Of a stretch of 64,000 nt of DNA, positions 11,004 to 22,082 are shown piece after piece. Source of the stretch: Trametopsis cervina (lineage: Eukaryota > Basidiomycota > Agaricomycetes > Polyporales > Irpicaceae). How positions within the stretch are numbered: position 1 is the first letter of the stretch; every line of letters begins with the position of its first letter. Both the position numbers and the translations under genes were made by a program. Under the pieces are notes generated by a model. It had not been told where the DNA came from. It did not search any database and saw nothing but the letters and a program-made list of their open reading frames with translations. The stretch lies in contig MU278372.1 of the NCBI GenBank assembly GCA_022385755.1, forward strand, positions 248,001 to 312,000, written 5' to 3'.

Positions 11004-11852
11004 CTACTTCTTGGCAGGCTTTGCTTTCTTCGGTTTCTTTGCTTTGCGGCTTGCAAAGTACTTTAGACGAAGCTTCAATAGATCAGTGAGCGGCCAGTGA
11101 TCTTCGTACTTATTCAGCTCCGGCATGAGATTTACAGCCTGCATCGTTAGTGCTAAACTACAGTTTGCATGAACAAATCCCAGCACACCTCGTTTATCAA
11201 ATAGCGCACAGACTTTTGATCCTGCTTCGCATAAGACAGCCCCTGGTCGAGATGAGTCTTTATAAGCCGATCAACTTTAGTCTAAGAGAAGTCATGAGAC
11301 AACGTTCATCCGACATTCCCATTCCTGTAGGCGCACCTTGAACTGGTTGTAGGCCTTTTCCCCCCACCCAAGAGCAGCTTCCAGGTTATAACCTCCACGG
11401 CCGGGCCTGCCAGGCTCGCCGGCAGGTTTCGCTATTTTCCCCAGCGTATCCCCATCTTCGTCGTCCTCGTCCTCGTCCTCGTCTTCATCTTCCTCACCAT
11501 CTTCATCTTCATCGCCTTCCCCTTCAGTATCATCACCGGATCCACCACTACTTTCAGACAGATCGGAAAGAGGTGAGACAGATGGAGATTTAATGGTAAC
11601 CTGCTTTTTTACGGACCCGCCGCGCTTAGATCGGGGCGAGGGAGCGGGCGATGGGGAAGTGGTAGCGCGGGTCATGTGAACCTTTTTCGGCGGACTGGTA
11701 GACCTGTTACGCTTTGGGACGGGAGCACGCTCAGCAGAGCGTGAGCGGGTGCGAGAGGGAGTCCGTTCGCGCGTGATGGATGGTGAGCGCGTTACGGCAG
11801 GAGTGTGAGACCGGCTGATAGATTTAGATCGCTTTCGTTTAGCAGGAACCAT
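11004..11852 (-). CDS. RS/acidic protein with GRPGRGGYNLE motif (247 aa)
   Basis: Join (minus): 11852-11337, 11281-11189, 11138-11004, both introns phase 0. The N-terminal half is basic and Ser/Arg-rich (KRKRSKSISRS, many SP/TP sites), followed by an Asp/Glu run at about residues 125-145. Next come EPGRPGRGGYNLEAALGW and a compact helical C-terminus (YNQFKTKVDRLIKTHLDQGL, NLMPELNKYEDHWPLTDLL) ending in a Lys-rich tail. From memory, GRPGRGGYNLE proteins form a common agaricomycete family of unknown function. Composition suggests a nuclear protein, which is inference. An alternative upstream in-frame start at 12050 adds a hydrophobic leader that I think is non-coding. Confidence 0.75.
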
Positions 11853-12204
11853 CTCGGGTACTGCAGGGAGAGAGAGAGAGAGCGGTAAGTCTTGGCTACA
11901 GATAAGCAGGACATTCGGCGCAGGTGGAGCCAGCTCCGTCTGGCCAACAAGCATCGAGATGATGGCTGGGGCGTCACCGCCTTGGAAGAACGGTGGTACA
12001 CGTCTGGTAAAGGGCTGCATCAGGAGATAGGATAGTAACATTCCTTTCACATGGGTTCATATAACAATCTGTCCGTCGCTCCTGACAATAAGGTGCCTAA
12101 GCGCTCCTACGTGAGCAACACAACAACGGATAGAACAAGAATACTGCATGAGCGTGTGCTTCAGCATAACAAAAGCCAATGGCGGAGTGGGCGATCATAG
12201 TACA

Positions 12205-12800
12205 AGTCGACGTTGCCGACGGGCCTCTCCACACACACTGCACACAATTTACTCAACAAAAGGAAGCAATTAGCGAGAACTGGGTCGCGAGAGACAGTGA
12301 TAGTGCAACAAATATTAACGGCGGAGCGGGCGACAACGTCGTAAGCTGACAATGTCGATAGGCCTCCCGACACGGCAACCATAATTTGCTCAACAACGAC
12401 ATGCAATTATGGAGAACAAGGTAGCAAGCGAGGCGATGACACAAAACAAAAAATCAATGAGGGGCGGGCGACATCGTCGTAAGCTGACAATGTCGATAGG
12501 CCTCCCGACACGGCAACCATAATTTGCTCAACAACGACATGCAATTATGGAGAACAAGGTAGCAAGCGAGGCGATGACACAAAACAAAAAATCAATGAGG
12601 GGCGGGCGACGACGTCGTAAGCTGACAATGTCGATAGGCCTCCCGACACGGCAACCATAATTTGCTCAACAACGACATGCAATTATGGAGAACAAGGTAG
12701 CAAGCGAGGCGATGACACAAAACAAAAAATCAATGAGGGGCGGGCGACGTCGTCGTAGGCCGACGCTGTCAGCGGGCCTCCAGATACGATAAGAAATGAA
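12205..12800 (+). repeat. 138-bp tandem repeat, about four copies
   Basis: Identical landmarks (AAGCTGACAATGTCGATAGG) recur at 12343 and 12481 and again at 12619, an exact 138-base period. A divergent first copy starts near 12205 and a partial last copy runs to about 12800. Each unit contains GGGCGGGCGAC and a TCAATGAGG block, the inverse of the GCCC-CTCAT blocks at 9.0-9.4 kb. The array ends about 50 bases before the TATA box of the WD40 gene, so it may act as its upstream region. Confidence 0.85.
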
Positions 12801-12850
12801 AGAGAACAAGGTCGCCACGATGAGCGAATAAACCTTCTTTCCGTGGGTTG

Positions 12851-12860
12851 GTATATAAGA
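12851..12860 (+). promoter_or_regulatory. TATA box of the WD40 gene
   Basis: GTATATAAGA lies 36-45 bases upstream of the ATG at 12896 and directly after the tandem repeat array. Confidence 0.6.
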
Positions 12861-12895
12861 CTGAGAAAGAACCTCGGCTAAGAACATAACCTGCG

Positions 12896-14563
12896 ATGGG
12901 CAATATTCTGAGCGTACCTGTGAGAGCCGTCAAGTACCTGACTGGACGTTATGTCCTGGAGGGCAAACTACGCGGTCACACCGATGCGATCAACTGCCTC
13001 GCACTATCTAAGAACGGCCAGGTACTGGCAAGCGGAGGTATGAGTATCTGGTGCACATATGATAAAAGATTTCTTACTGTATGCGCACAGGCTATGACGG
13101 ATTGCGGCTTTGGGATATGACGGCTCTCAAAGAGATGGCTGTCCCGCCGCAGAGGACTTACAACGATGCAATTAGCGCTGTGTCCTGGATCATTCCGAAC
13201 GATATCTGCTTGACCTTCTGCTACGGTACGAGCCTCGGGATGCTGGTTTTTATTCGAGAGACTCGGCCAGTTTGTCGTTTCGCCTCTACGAATGAAGATG
13301 TAGTTACTCATGGCGCGTTAGATGGTTTTCGAAGAAGTACTTGCCAAGAGACTGGGCAGTGGAGTCGCTATTACATGCATCACCAGCGGCCGCTCAGACA
13401 GGGTGACAACACGAATTGCAACCGCGTCTCGAGATGGTCTCGTTCAATGTTGGATTTTCGCGTCATCGGGAAGCTTGGACAACATTTTTTCGTTGAACTT
13501 TTCCGGGACAATCCCAATAGGCCTCATTTTCGCCGACAGCAGTGTTTCTGATGTGCATTTCTTCGACTTGGTGACAGGCAATATGTGAGTCAGGTTTCTC
13601 TCCTCATCATGGCCTAGTGACCATGTCAATAAGGTACACCGTCGACGGGGATAAGGGGAAACTCGCTAGAAGTAAGGGATTAGGAGGAATCACGTAAGCA
13701 ATGCTTGTGACCATCTTTACTTGACTGATTCCAACAAGGGGGCACGTCGCCGTGAATATGAGGCAAAGTATCGTCGCTGTGGATACTATCGCAAACGAGT
13801 TTGCCCTCTACAATCTGAAGGATGGAGCTCCTGTGCGAACATACGCAACTCCGGCGCGAGTGAGGTCCTTGCCGCGGCAACTGTCCTTTGGCGAAGGCGG
13901 AAGAATTTTGGTAGGAGGAGGCGATAATGGCGCCGTATGCGTCTTCGAGGTCAAGAGCGGGGCGAGGCTGGAGACTTTGAAGCCGGCTAAAGGCCTCCTT
14001 CAGACTGTCCACGTACGTGAGCTTGTGTCAGTAACTGTGAGAAGACACTCACTCATTTCTAATAGACTCATTGGCACGACGGAATCAGCACAGTGCTGGT
14101 CGGATCCACCGTTCTGAAGGCAGACAATAACATCTGGATTTGGAAGCGAAAGGGCGGCCGGTTCAGGATGCGCCACTGGCAGAACGGCATGGCACTCTTG
14201 CTAAACTACGCGATCCACCTACTTGTCCTGGTGGCTGCTCTCGGATTTGTGGTGCAGAATATGCAGGTGAGCAGGAAGGCTATGAAGATATATCACAGAC
14301 TGCTGACCTCAATTTAGCTCGATTTAGAAACAGCAAAAACTACCATCGGGCATGTCCATGTTCAGAGCTTACGCTGGCTCCAAGAAAGCGGCTCCGCGAT
14401 AGCAGCCGCCAACGCGGATAAGTTGATGGCAAATGCAGCAGAAGAGGAAGAGAGCCAGCCGCCGCCGGTTGAGGTAGAGAGCCGCAAGTCCAAGAACAAA
14501 GCAGTCACCAGGAAGTCGAAGGCCTTATATGATGCTAGAGCCGTTGCGCTGTTCCGCGCCTGA
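12896..14563 (+). CDS. WD40-repeat protein with C-terminal membrane segment (454 aa)
   Basis: Join: 12896-13037, 13091-13269, 13322-13584, 13634-13693, 13739-14012, 14066-14266, 14318-14563; all phases close. The first repeat is clear: LRGHTDAINCLALSKNGQVL, then ASGG, YDGLRLWDM. Later blades include RIATASRDGLVQCWIF, VGGGDNGAVCVFEVKSGARL and ADNNIWIWKR. Residues about 348-370 (NYAIHLLVLVAALGFVVQ) form a transmembrane helix, followed by a charged tail of about 80 residues. A beta-propeller tethered to a membrane is the likely fold, useful as an interaction platform. The architecture and sequence style match a multicopy agaricomycete family I recall, with no known role. The intron at 13270 uses an unusual GTTTGT donor. 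Downstream lies a forward motif array. Confidence 0.8.
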
Positions 14564-14639
14564 TAGCGATTGCGAACCGTGAACTATACATGTAGGATAG
14601 GAGTGTTTTACAGTGTACAATATGAGTATCGAATGTCGA

Positions 14640-14890
14640 AGCCTTGTGATATTACTCTGTCGATAACGCGTGAGGGTGAGAGGGTGATGAGCCATATAAG
14701 ATGAGCACGACGCCTGGAGATGACTCTCCCGACAACGCGTGACCGTAAGGGGGCGGGGTCCGCTCAGAGGGAGAAAGAAGGCGTGAAGATGTGCACGACG
14801 CCTGGAGATAACTCTCCCGACAACGCATAAGGATATGGGTACGGCGGGCGGCGGGCGTAGCACGACGTCTGGAGATAACAACCAGGATAA
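14640..14890 (+). repeat. Motif array, forward orientation, after the WD40 gene
   Basis: Copies occur at about 14708 (core CCTGGAGATGACTCTCCCGA), 14798 (perfect core CCTGGAGATAACTCTCCCGA) and 14866 (half copy, CGTCTGGAGATAAC), with a degenerate one near 14645; spacing is 65-90 bases. The array lies downstream of the WD40 gene in the same relative orientation as the array downstream of the 754-aa gene. Confidence 0.75.
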
Positions 14891-15025
14891 GGCGTGGGTT
14901 GCGATCAAAGCTGAGTAGCGATCAAAGTGCAATCGAATCACGTGTTATCTCCCACGCCCGTTTCCTGGCCGATTCAACAAAACGTTTTGCGCGCTGCACC
15001 ACACGTCCAGCAATCCCATACCGAA

Positions 15026-15265
15026 GTCGGGTGAGTTATCTCCAGGCGTTCGTGTTTCTTCCTTTCTAACGTTCCACCATTTAGCATCACTATCAACCGT
15101 CTAGGTACCTCACATTCCCAGTCCGCGTCGAGAGAGTTATCTCTAGGCGTTGGTATACCAGCCGACCCCGTCCCCACTCGACGTTTCAGCGGAACCTGCA
15201 GAACCTGCAGAACCTAGCCATCCCATACCCCATATCTACGTTGGGAGAGTTATCTCCAGGCGTTG
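15026..15265 (-). repeat. Motif array, reverse orientation, upstream of the 937-aa gene
   Basis: Three copies about 105 bases apart at 15026-15052, 15127-15153 and 15238-15264, all in the GAGTTATCTCCAGGCG orientation. The array starts about 320 bases and ends about 80 bases before the ATG at 15347. With the opposite array at 14640-14890 it forms a tail-to-tail arrangement, as if two bracketed cassettes abut here. A triple ACCTGCAGA-type direct repeat is also present near 15192-15214. Confidence 0.75.
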
Positions 15266-15346
15266 ATACACCCCTCCCTTCTTATTCTATCCAACGTCTC
15301 GATATTCGGTACTGCCCACACGCGTATACGTCCAGACGCCACCGAC

Positions 15347-18220
15347 ATGGCGAGTGCTCAGGAAACAACCTTGCCTCGCCCAACTATCTTCTGGTCTCAC
15401 AACAACGATTTCCACAAAGGCCTATATGTATCACCGAACACCACGGTTATGGTCCACAACTCGTCATGGGGGAATCATGACTCCATAGATGTCTTCTCGA
15501 CCCTTCACCCTCGCTGGGTGGGTAGTCGTGACTATTGGACAGCGCTGGTTCCACAACCTATGATTTGGGAAGGTTTCCTCGAACCTCTTGCGCACATCAA
15601 CGTTGTACAAGTTCAGAGCGAGAAGTATAGCTCTTGGAAACTTGCTAATGTATCTGACTGGCAAAGGGTTGAGTATAGCTTAAAGTATATTAGCGCAGTT
15701 ATGGGGAAAATGGGCGTACTCTTGCCTTTGGACTTCATGACAACCCCATGGCCTGAATCCTTTGGTTATGCTAGGCAGTTTCGCCTTCGGAAAGATGCTC
15801 AAAATGCCATATCGCGAGCCAGGGCAGCCTTCTTAGCCGTTATTGGCAGGCTCACTTTCTATGGCGTTATCCTGAAGAACAGGCCTGGACCGCCTTGGTT
15901 GGAATTAGGGTTAACACGGTCTCTTTTCCCTGCGGATCTCCTCGACGACCTATGCTCTTCCGTCATCATTCAGTCCAACTACGTCTTCGCTGGTGAATGC
16001 TACCGCACTGGCTTGTTTCTCGACATGCACGACCCAGTTTCTTCCGACATGGAGAATCACCTCATGGCGATGATGCGTGACTTCTCCATGCCTGTGTATC
16101 TGTGGTATGGTAACGAACCTTGGCCCACCATCTCTCCGCTCGCCAAAAAATATTTGCCCTCCTCGGAGCTGGTCACCGCCTGTAGCAAACTTGATGGACA
16201 CAAAATGTTCTCCACATTGACGCATAACATGGACATTTTATATCCAGCGATGATAGAAGATCCTGATTCTGGTGTCGGCTCTCTGTCTCTGACGGTCCCA
16301 AATTCTAAGAGCAAGCTCAGGCCTGACCCGATCACCCGCCAAATCCCTGGCCAATCGTTCGAGGAGTTCATGCAAGCGGAGAAAGAGTATGAAGCAAAAT
16401 GTCTTGCACGGGAGTCACCCCTCGAGAAGCAGAAAAGGTTAGATCGAGAAAAGGCTCATGAAAATAATCTTGCCCCTGGTCGTAAAGGGGCTAAGGTTTT
16501 TGAGTGGCAAAAAGATGAGGAAGACCGTTATATTCGCACTGCAGTTCCTTACAGGGACTTTGCCGATCTTTGGGATCTGACCCCTCCTGAACACATCAGA
16601 TACAACTCATTTCGGAACGAGTATGATGTCGCTGTGCAGTTTGCGCCCGATGCACGAAGTCCGGAGCAGTACTGGTCTTTGGATCAGTCTCCCGTTGCAC
16701 CGTACCTGCCAAACGAGGGATCGCCATGTTCACCCCCTTCTCCCCCCTCACGTCACGATTATAGGTCGCCTTCTCCTGCTATTCGTTCGCGCGCCCCCGC
16801 ATCCATGTCTCGTCGTCGGTCTCGTTCTGTTGGTCCTCGCCGGCGATCTCATTCGCCTTATGACCACACTCGTGCTACTGTCCCTCGTCGTTCCCCTTCG
16901 CCCCGTGGTCGCGATGACCGTCGTGGTCGTCCTCGCTCTCGTTCTCAGGGCCGTATCGCTCCATCGGCTGTTCCATCTTCCTCTGGGCCCTCTTCGCAGG
17001 TCGAAATTCCGTATACGCCTCAACTTGCGGATGGATACAACCAGTTAGTGAATCAGAGGTACTCTATCCGCGGGGTGGACCTCAGTTTCTTACCTACATC
17101 GGAAACTGACGCTCTGAGCGACGTGCTCTTCCAACGTTATGGGATGTCTTCCTCAAGTTCTTACTTGACTGCCGCATCGAATACCATGGATCTGTCGACA
17201 GCATGTAATTACCTGGTCCACCGTCGCAGCGACCTGCCGCCTCATGTCCAAAATGTGGTTGTAGATTTCGTTGCGGCTCTTGTATCGTCCGCTCCCCCGC
17301 CGAATGGTTGCACCGACCTTATCGGACGTGTGTCCATGCATACACGCATGGCTATCAAGCCAGTTCGTGTTAATTCTATGTCGTCGACTTGGTATATGGT
17401 GACCTTCCGTGCGCCGGACGCGTGGTGGCAACTCGTTGTACAAGATGCACTCACCGCTCGGCAGCTCCTGAGGCTGGATGCTAATCTCTCTGAATTTGAT
17501 GCTACGACGTATCTTCTTCAGCGCGGCATTGCCTTCAAGACACTGGAGCGGTATCCTAGCTCCCTCCAACAGATGTTGCCATCTCCTCCGGTGCCCATTT
17601 TTCTTCCCAATATTCCTATCGGTCTAGGGGTGAGACAGTCGGACGCTAAATTCTCGGCCACTGACTACGCCAGATACGAGGACGTGCGTGACAGGCTACT
17701 ACGGACATTCCGCGGACGTGCGGCGCTCAAGCGAGGAGGTATAGCGTGGCGTCTTGCTCTGGAGTGTGTACCCTTCGACGATGTGTGGATGGGACCCAGT
17801 GGCACCTACACCCGGCAAGACTGTGTCGTCATAGATGAAGATCTCTTCGTCGATGATGAACTGAACGCCCATGAGATTGACATCATTTGTGGCGTTTATC
17901 GTGTTCGTACTGGTGAGTGCTATCCGTGTTTGTCTTACGAATAAATGCCTCAAACGTATCTCGCGGTTGCAGCGAACGGTGGCCACATTGACGCATCATG
18001 GTGGCCGAAGGAAAATGTCTGGAATTCGTCGGGGATGTATGTGGGGTACTGGACTGATGTGAACGAACAATGGTTCCGCAAACGTGCTGCAGAAATACAG
18101 GGCGGCGCTGCACAACCTATCGCGTCACAGCACTGGAAGTCAAAGTTAAGCAACAAGAAGTCCAAGACTAAAACCACTCTGACGAACGCCGAAAATCTCG
18201 CAAATCGTTCTCTTTTATGA
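15347..18220 (+). CDS. RS-rich unknown protein (937 aa), two exons
   Basis: Join: 15347-17912, 17973-18220; the intron (GTGAGT...TTGCAG) removes an in-frame stop and the phase closes. The start MASAQETTLP is the first ATG after the motif array. The N-terminal about 340 residues are globular (WSHNNDFHKG, WQRVEYSLKY, SMPVYLWYGNEPWPTISPLA). Then follow a charged region (QSFEEFMQAEKEYEAKCL; YRDFADLWDLTPPEHIRYNS) and an Arg/Ser-rich segment at about residues 465-545. The C-terminal globular part ends GGHIDASWWPKENVWNSSGM plus a Lys-rich tail. I recall 'DLWD-TPPE---YN-F-NE-D' as recurring in agaricomycete hypotheticals, unverified. No catalytic motif recognised. The long intron-free exon differs from neighbouring genes and may reflect a retro-origin or mobile history. 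Confidence 0.8.
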
Positions 18221-18411
18221 TGTATACATATACTGTGTCCTGTCTTCTACACTGAATTGAAATTTGTCTTCGAAAACGTTCCAGCAGAATAAGTCAGTTG
18301 CGAGAGTTAATTCAACTTCAACCACAGCAGCGCGAGAATCAACTTAACCGCGATATCCCGACAACGAGCTCGCCAGCACCACCACCGCCACCACACCACA
18401 CCAGCACCAAC

Positions 18412-18445
<34 letters not shown>

Positions 18446-18446
18446 C
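18412..18446 (+). repeat. CAA microsatellite
   Basis: An uninterrupted CAA/ACA triplet run of about 35 bases lies just before the start of the small basic protein gene, probably in its 5' leader. Confidence 0.9.
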
Positions 18447-18451
18447 CAAGA

Positions 18452-18777
18452 ATGGCCAAACCCACCTCCACATTAGCGGTATGTCTCACCATCTGTGCAT
18501 GAACATGGCACTCACCGTGAAGCAAAAGGGACCGGTACATGGTGCCAAACCGCGCCCTAACGAAACACTCGCGAAAGCGCGAGAATGCGCGCAGGTGTCG
18601 TCTAAGTGGGCTGGGAATGGAAACAAAGCCGGCGTACAGGTGCGTATTCTACTTGCGGAGTCTTTCAAAGTACTAAGTGATACATAGATACGCACGAAAT
18701 CCAGGAAAATCGAAGGCTCGTTCAAACGAGTTGCTCGTTTCCTTAATCGTTTCAAGGAGATGCTCCAGACGGATTAG
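18452..18777 (+). CDS. Small basic protein (about 77 aa), three exons
   Basis: Join: 18452-18478, 18523-18639, 18688-18777. The start codon has a good context (AAGAATGG) after the CAA run and gives MAKPTSTLA. The 44-nt first intron is inferred (GTATGT...GTGAAG); an alternative start at 18481 (MSHHLCMNMA) needs no first intron. The second intron is clear (CAG|GTGCGT...CATAG|A). The C-terminus is strongly basic (RTKSRKIEGSFKRVARFLNR). No family recognised. It follows the 937-aa gene on the same strand. Confidence 0.5.
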
Positions 18778-21700
18778 CTGGCTAGATACTTACACTACCG
18801 CGATTGTAACAAGTTGATCTTACTACCTCATGTCTATGACTTCGCGTGCAGCAATTCTTCGCCCGCATTCCCTTGCGTGGCGATAACGTAGGGCGGGCAT
18901 GGAGCGACCGATGGGTGGGCCGATGAGCGGGAGGCATATATTCATATTCTAAATGCTTCGTGACTTGTTCTCGTTAACACGCCGGTGTAAACATGCAGCG
19001 TTCGCGTTGTAATTCGTGTCTGGCGATACTTTGTCGACTCACGGCGGTAGATAGGGTTAGGATACTCAAAGTTTATATCTCGAGAATTCTTCAAGTTCGG
19101 CTTCGCCGTATTCATGCACCAGTTCCTTCAAACATTATTTGTGGAAACGTTCTTACGACAATTTGATGGGTTTCCGTATGTAGTCATGGCGAGATAACAC
19201 TTTGTATATGTATTACGTACACATAAAGACTACATTTCATAATTACATTATGTATTCGCAGACGTTTTATCTATCCTAAAACTCTCTAAGCGCTGTAGTG
19301 TATCTTTCTCAGAGCCGTGCGACTACTGCATGCGGTTGTGCCCGAGGTAATTTACTGTGTGTCGTAACGTACTTCTGATATGCACGCCTTCCTGATAAAG
19401 TAGAGCTTAAACGGTCTGGATTCGCAAGGGTTAGCCTCGATGGATCGCCTGCGTTTTACCGCGGATGAGGTAGCTTTGCATGCGATGTCGCGAATACAAT
19501 AGAGCATCCACCTATTCGTCATAGGCCACTCATTCGCAGGCGTCATGGTGATGCAAGCATGTCCTACGGTCTGCACGAGGCGAACTTCCTTTCCTTGATT
19601 CAGCGAAGAGGGTTCATTTGGTTTCACGACATGCGAACGATGAGACATCATGGGGACCCAAGAGAACGCCGTCTGTTGTTCATTGAGATTGAGGGATACC
19701 ATGTGAGTCTAGATTCAGATTGGTATACGGTTGTTGATATAGGATCCGGACCTGCATTCCGAGTGGAGCGGTCGCGATATGTACATGGCAATCTAGAAGA
19801 GCAGCAGTCTACATCTGCAATGTCAACGTTACCAGTGTGGTGTACGTTGTACTGTCTACAATGCGTACAGCGCTGCGCATTCCGTCAAGTGGGCGGCTTC
19901 GTCGATATCCAGCCTGCAAGTGGTTGGTCGGACTTCACATACACAAATGAGCGTCCTCCTGCGACACTCTGCGATCGTATTTAACAATAAACTGATCAAG
20001 ATTGCAAGCAATACCGCCTGTGGTGGCGAGTTTCACAAGTGCATTTAGCGGAGGAGCATGAATGTTCAACCTTGCCGGTCCCGAAGGTCGGTCACTAGGG
20101 TCGGTCGTTTGGGGGGCCCAGTGGAAACGCGTTAGCGGTGCCTTGGAGATTTCTAGACAAGATTCCGAGATCCATGTTTCGCGCAGTCCCTGGGCGCGCA
20201 GCCCGGATGCTTGTCAAATTCTTCCGTTGCCTGGTTTTTGTCGGATGCAGTCGAGGTTCGGGGGCCGGTGGTCGCTGCTGCGTGCCCGCGAACAGAGCTC
20301 TATATCTGACTGCGTTCTCTTCGGTCGTTTGCAAAATGCACGGTTCCCTGCGTGGCTGCGAAGGAGCGCTTTACGCTGTTTGGGCTGCGATCAACTTCGT
20401 ACCTGTATTAGCGTCGCATATGTCTATTGTAGCGTGGCAGATGTGCACAACTTACGTGAACGGTGAAGATTGGAGAAAGTCAGTGAGATTTGAGCGGATC
20501 CGGACGAGCGGAAGATCTGCCTCAGCGCAGTGAAGACTGTTGCCGGGGACTGGCGGATGATCCTGGTACGGATCAGGTACTGCAGCCGTCGAAATTCACG
20601 CCAAATACTGCAAGAGGTGTGTAAGCATCGCGAAAACTTCGAACAGCTGAGACTCGTTCATTGGCGCGGTGAATGACATGCACAGTCAGCTTAGCTCGCC
20701 CAGCCCGCTTTACAGAGTCAATGTGCCTCGCGAGGACACCGAGGGGTGTGAAAGCGTGTTGGAAAGCTATTCAAAGAGCCTGGAGGCAGTCAAAGTACAA
20801 GGGCGGAAGGAACGTGCTGACGCCAAAAGCTGACAGGGTGCCCTTGTACTCTGCGCACCCCTCGGGCAGCGTTGGCGTCGGACATGGTGCGTCAATCGTA
20901 TAGGCGATACCGGCCTTCCATGTGGAGGACAATCTTGGGACGATCAGTAGGGCCTGCAATTCCTGCGGCTACTGACGGTACTCACCTGCGGAGGCTATTG
21001 CGGGCGTGAAGATGTTATTAAGAGCGGCGAACGCACCTAATTGTGCCTAATGAGGAAACGAAGGTGGCAATACGGGTGGTCGACGGAGTTGGCCCGTTTA
21101 TCAGTCGCAGAGAGTGCCCACAGCTGCTAAGAGCTGCTAACCAAAGACGGAGTGGGTCGCTGGCCATGGGCAGATGCAAGACAGATTCAGGCTGGGCATG
21201 TGAGTTCTGGGCTCATCGATAGAGAAGATTCTACCGAGGAGTGGGACTGAGAAGGAGGCAGCTGTATCAAAGAGACCGATAGCACGCTTTGTGCTGGGCG
21301 CACCAGATGTCATATCAGCCGCAGCAGAGCGATATCACTATCACTGCTGGGCTGATGTCTGTCTTCTGGATTTCGCGAGGCCGCAGATGTGCAGTTGCAG
21401 AGGAAGAGCACTGGGCCTGCGTGTGCTGCTGCTGGGCTCGCTGTTTTCCCATGAGCACTGGCTGCTATTCGTCCGATGGAAAGAGGCAGCGATGGGCGAA
21501 CAGCTGCTCGAGGCGTTTCCGTGATATACTGTTGGCATAACAGTGATGAAATGCAGCGTTGTGTTGCGTTTCGTACGTGTTGCAGGATGTCGATTTCTGA
21601 TGGTTCACGGCGGGAAGTGTGCGAATTGATCCACGTCAACGGGACGAGACACGGCTCGCTGGTCTCAAACACGCATAATATCTCCTTTTTCGCGCCAGCC

Positions 21701-22082
21701 GGGCTCTTTAGGGCCTCATTTAGCATTCGTCGGGTGGAAGAACGAAGGCGAAGGGTGGCACGCTGCTATGTTTTCCACCGTGAAAAGCGTAAACTGAGGG
21801 TCGAAGTGAGTCTGTCTGATAGGCGGGAGAAAAGGTATTTTGATTTATGCGATGGACATCGTGAAATGAACCTTGTTATAATTGACAGCATCCGCTTTGT
21901 TGGGTTCCCTTTCGCCGTTGATCTCCTCCCCCTCCCTCTCCTCTCCTCTCGACGCCGCCGTCCCTTCGTCGCCGTCGTCGACGACGAGCAGACCGCTGTG
22001 CACCACCACCTCGTCTGATCGCGCCCGCGGACACTGCCACACACACAACTCGCACTGCTCTCCTGCCCTTCGCGCACCCCCA
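18778..22082. other. Long stretch without a supportable gene
   Basis: A GC-rich block (GGGCGGGCATGGAGCGACCG near 18892, then GATGAGCGGG) resembles the inverse GCCC-CTCAT repeats and may close the 937-aa cassette. Around 19.0-19.3 kb the sequence is AT-rich. A 141-codon frame at 19559-19984 and others at 20.06-20.53 and 21.3-22.0 kb show no recognised domain and no matching splice partners. CTGCTGGGCT-like short repeats occur at 21.1-21.5 kb. The last 100 bases before 22083 are CT-rich and probably the leader of the next gene. Confidence 0.4.

Noticed and set aside
12205..12800. The direct repeats as a CRISPR array
   Set aside because: Units are continuous 138-bp tandem copies in a eukaryotic genome, without unique spacers.
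19559..19984. 141-codon plus-strand frame beginning MSYGLHEANF
   Set aside because: No domain, no splice partners, no promoter signal; chance length in this composition cannot be excluded.
20062..20533. Overlapping frames in three phases
   Set aside because: Cys/Trp/Arg-rich random composition and mutual overlap suggest non-coding DNA.
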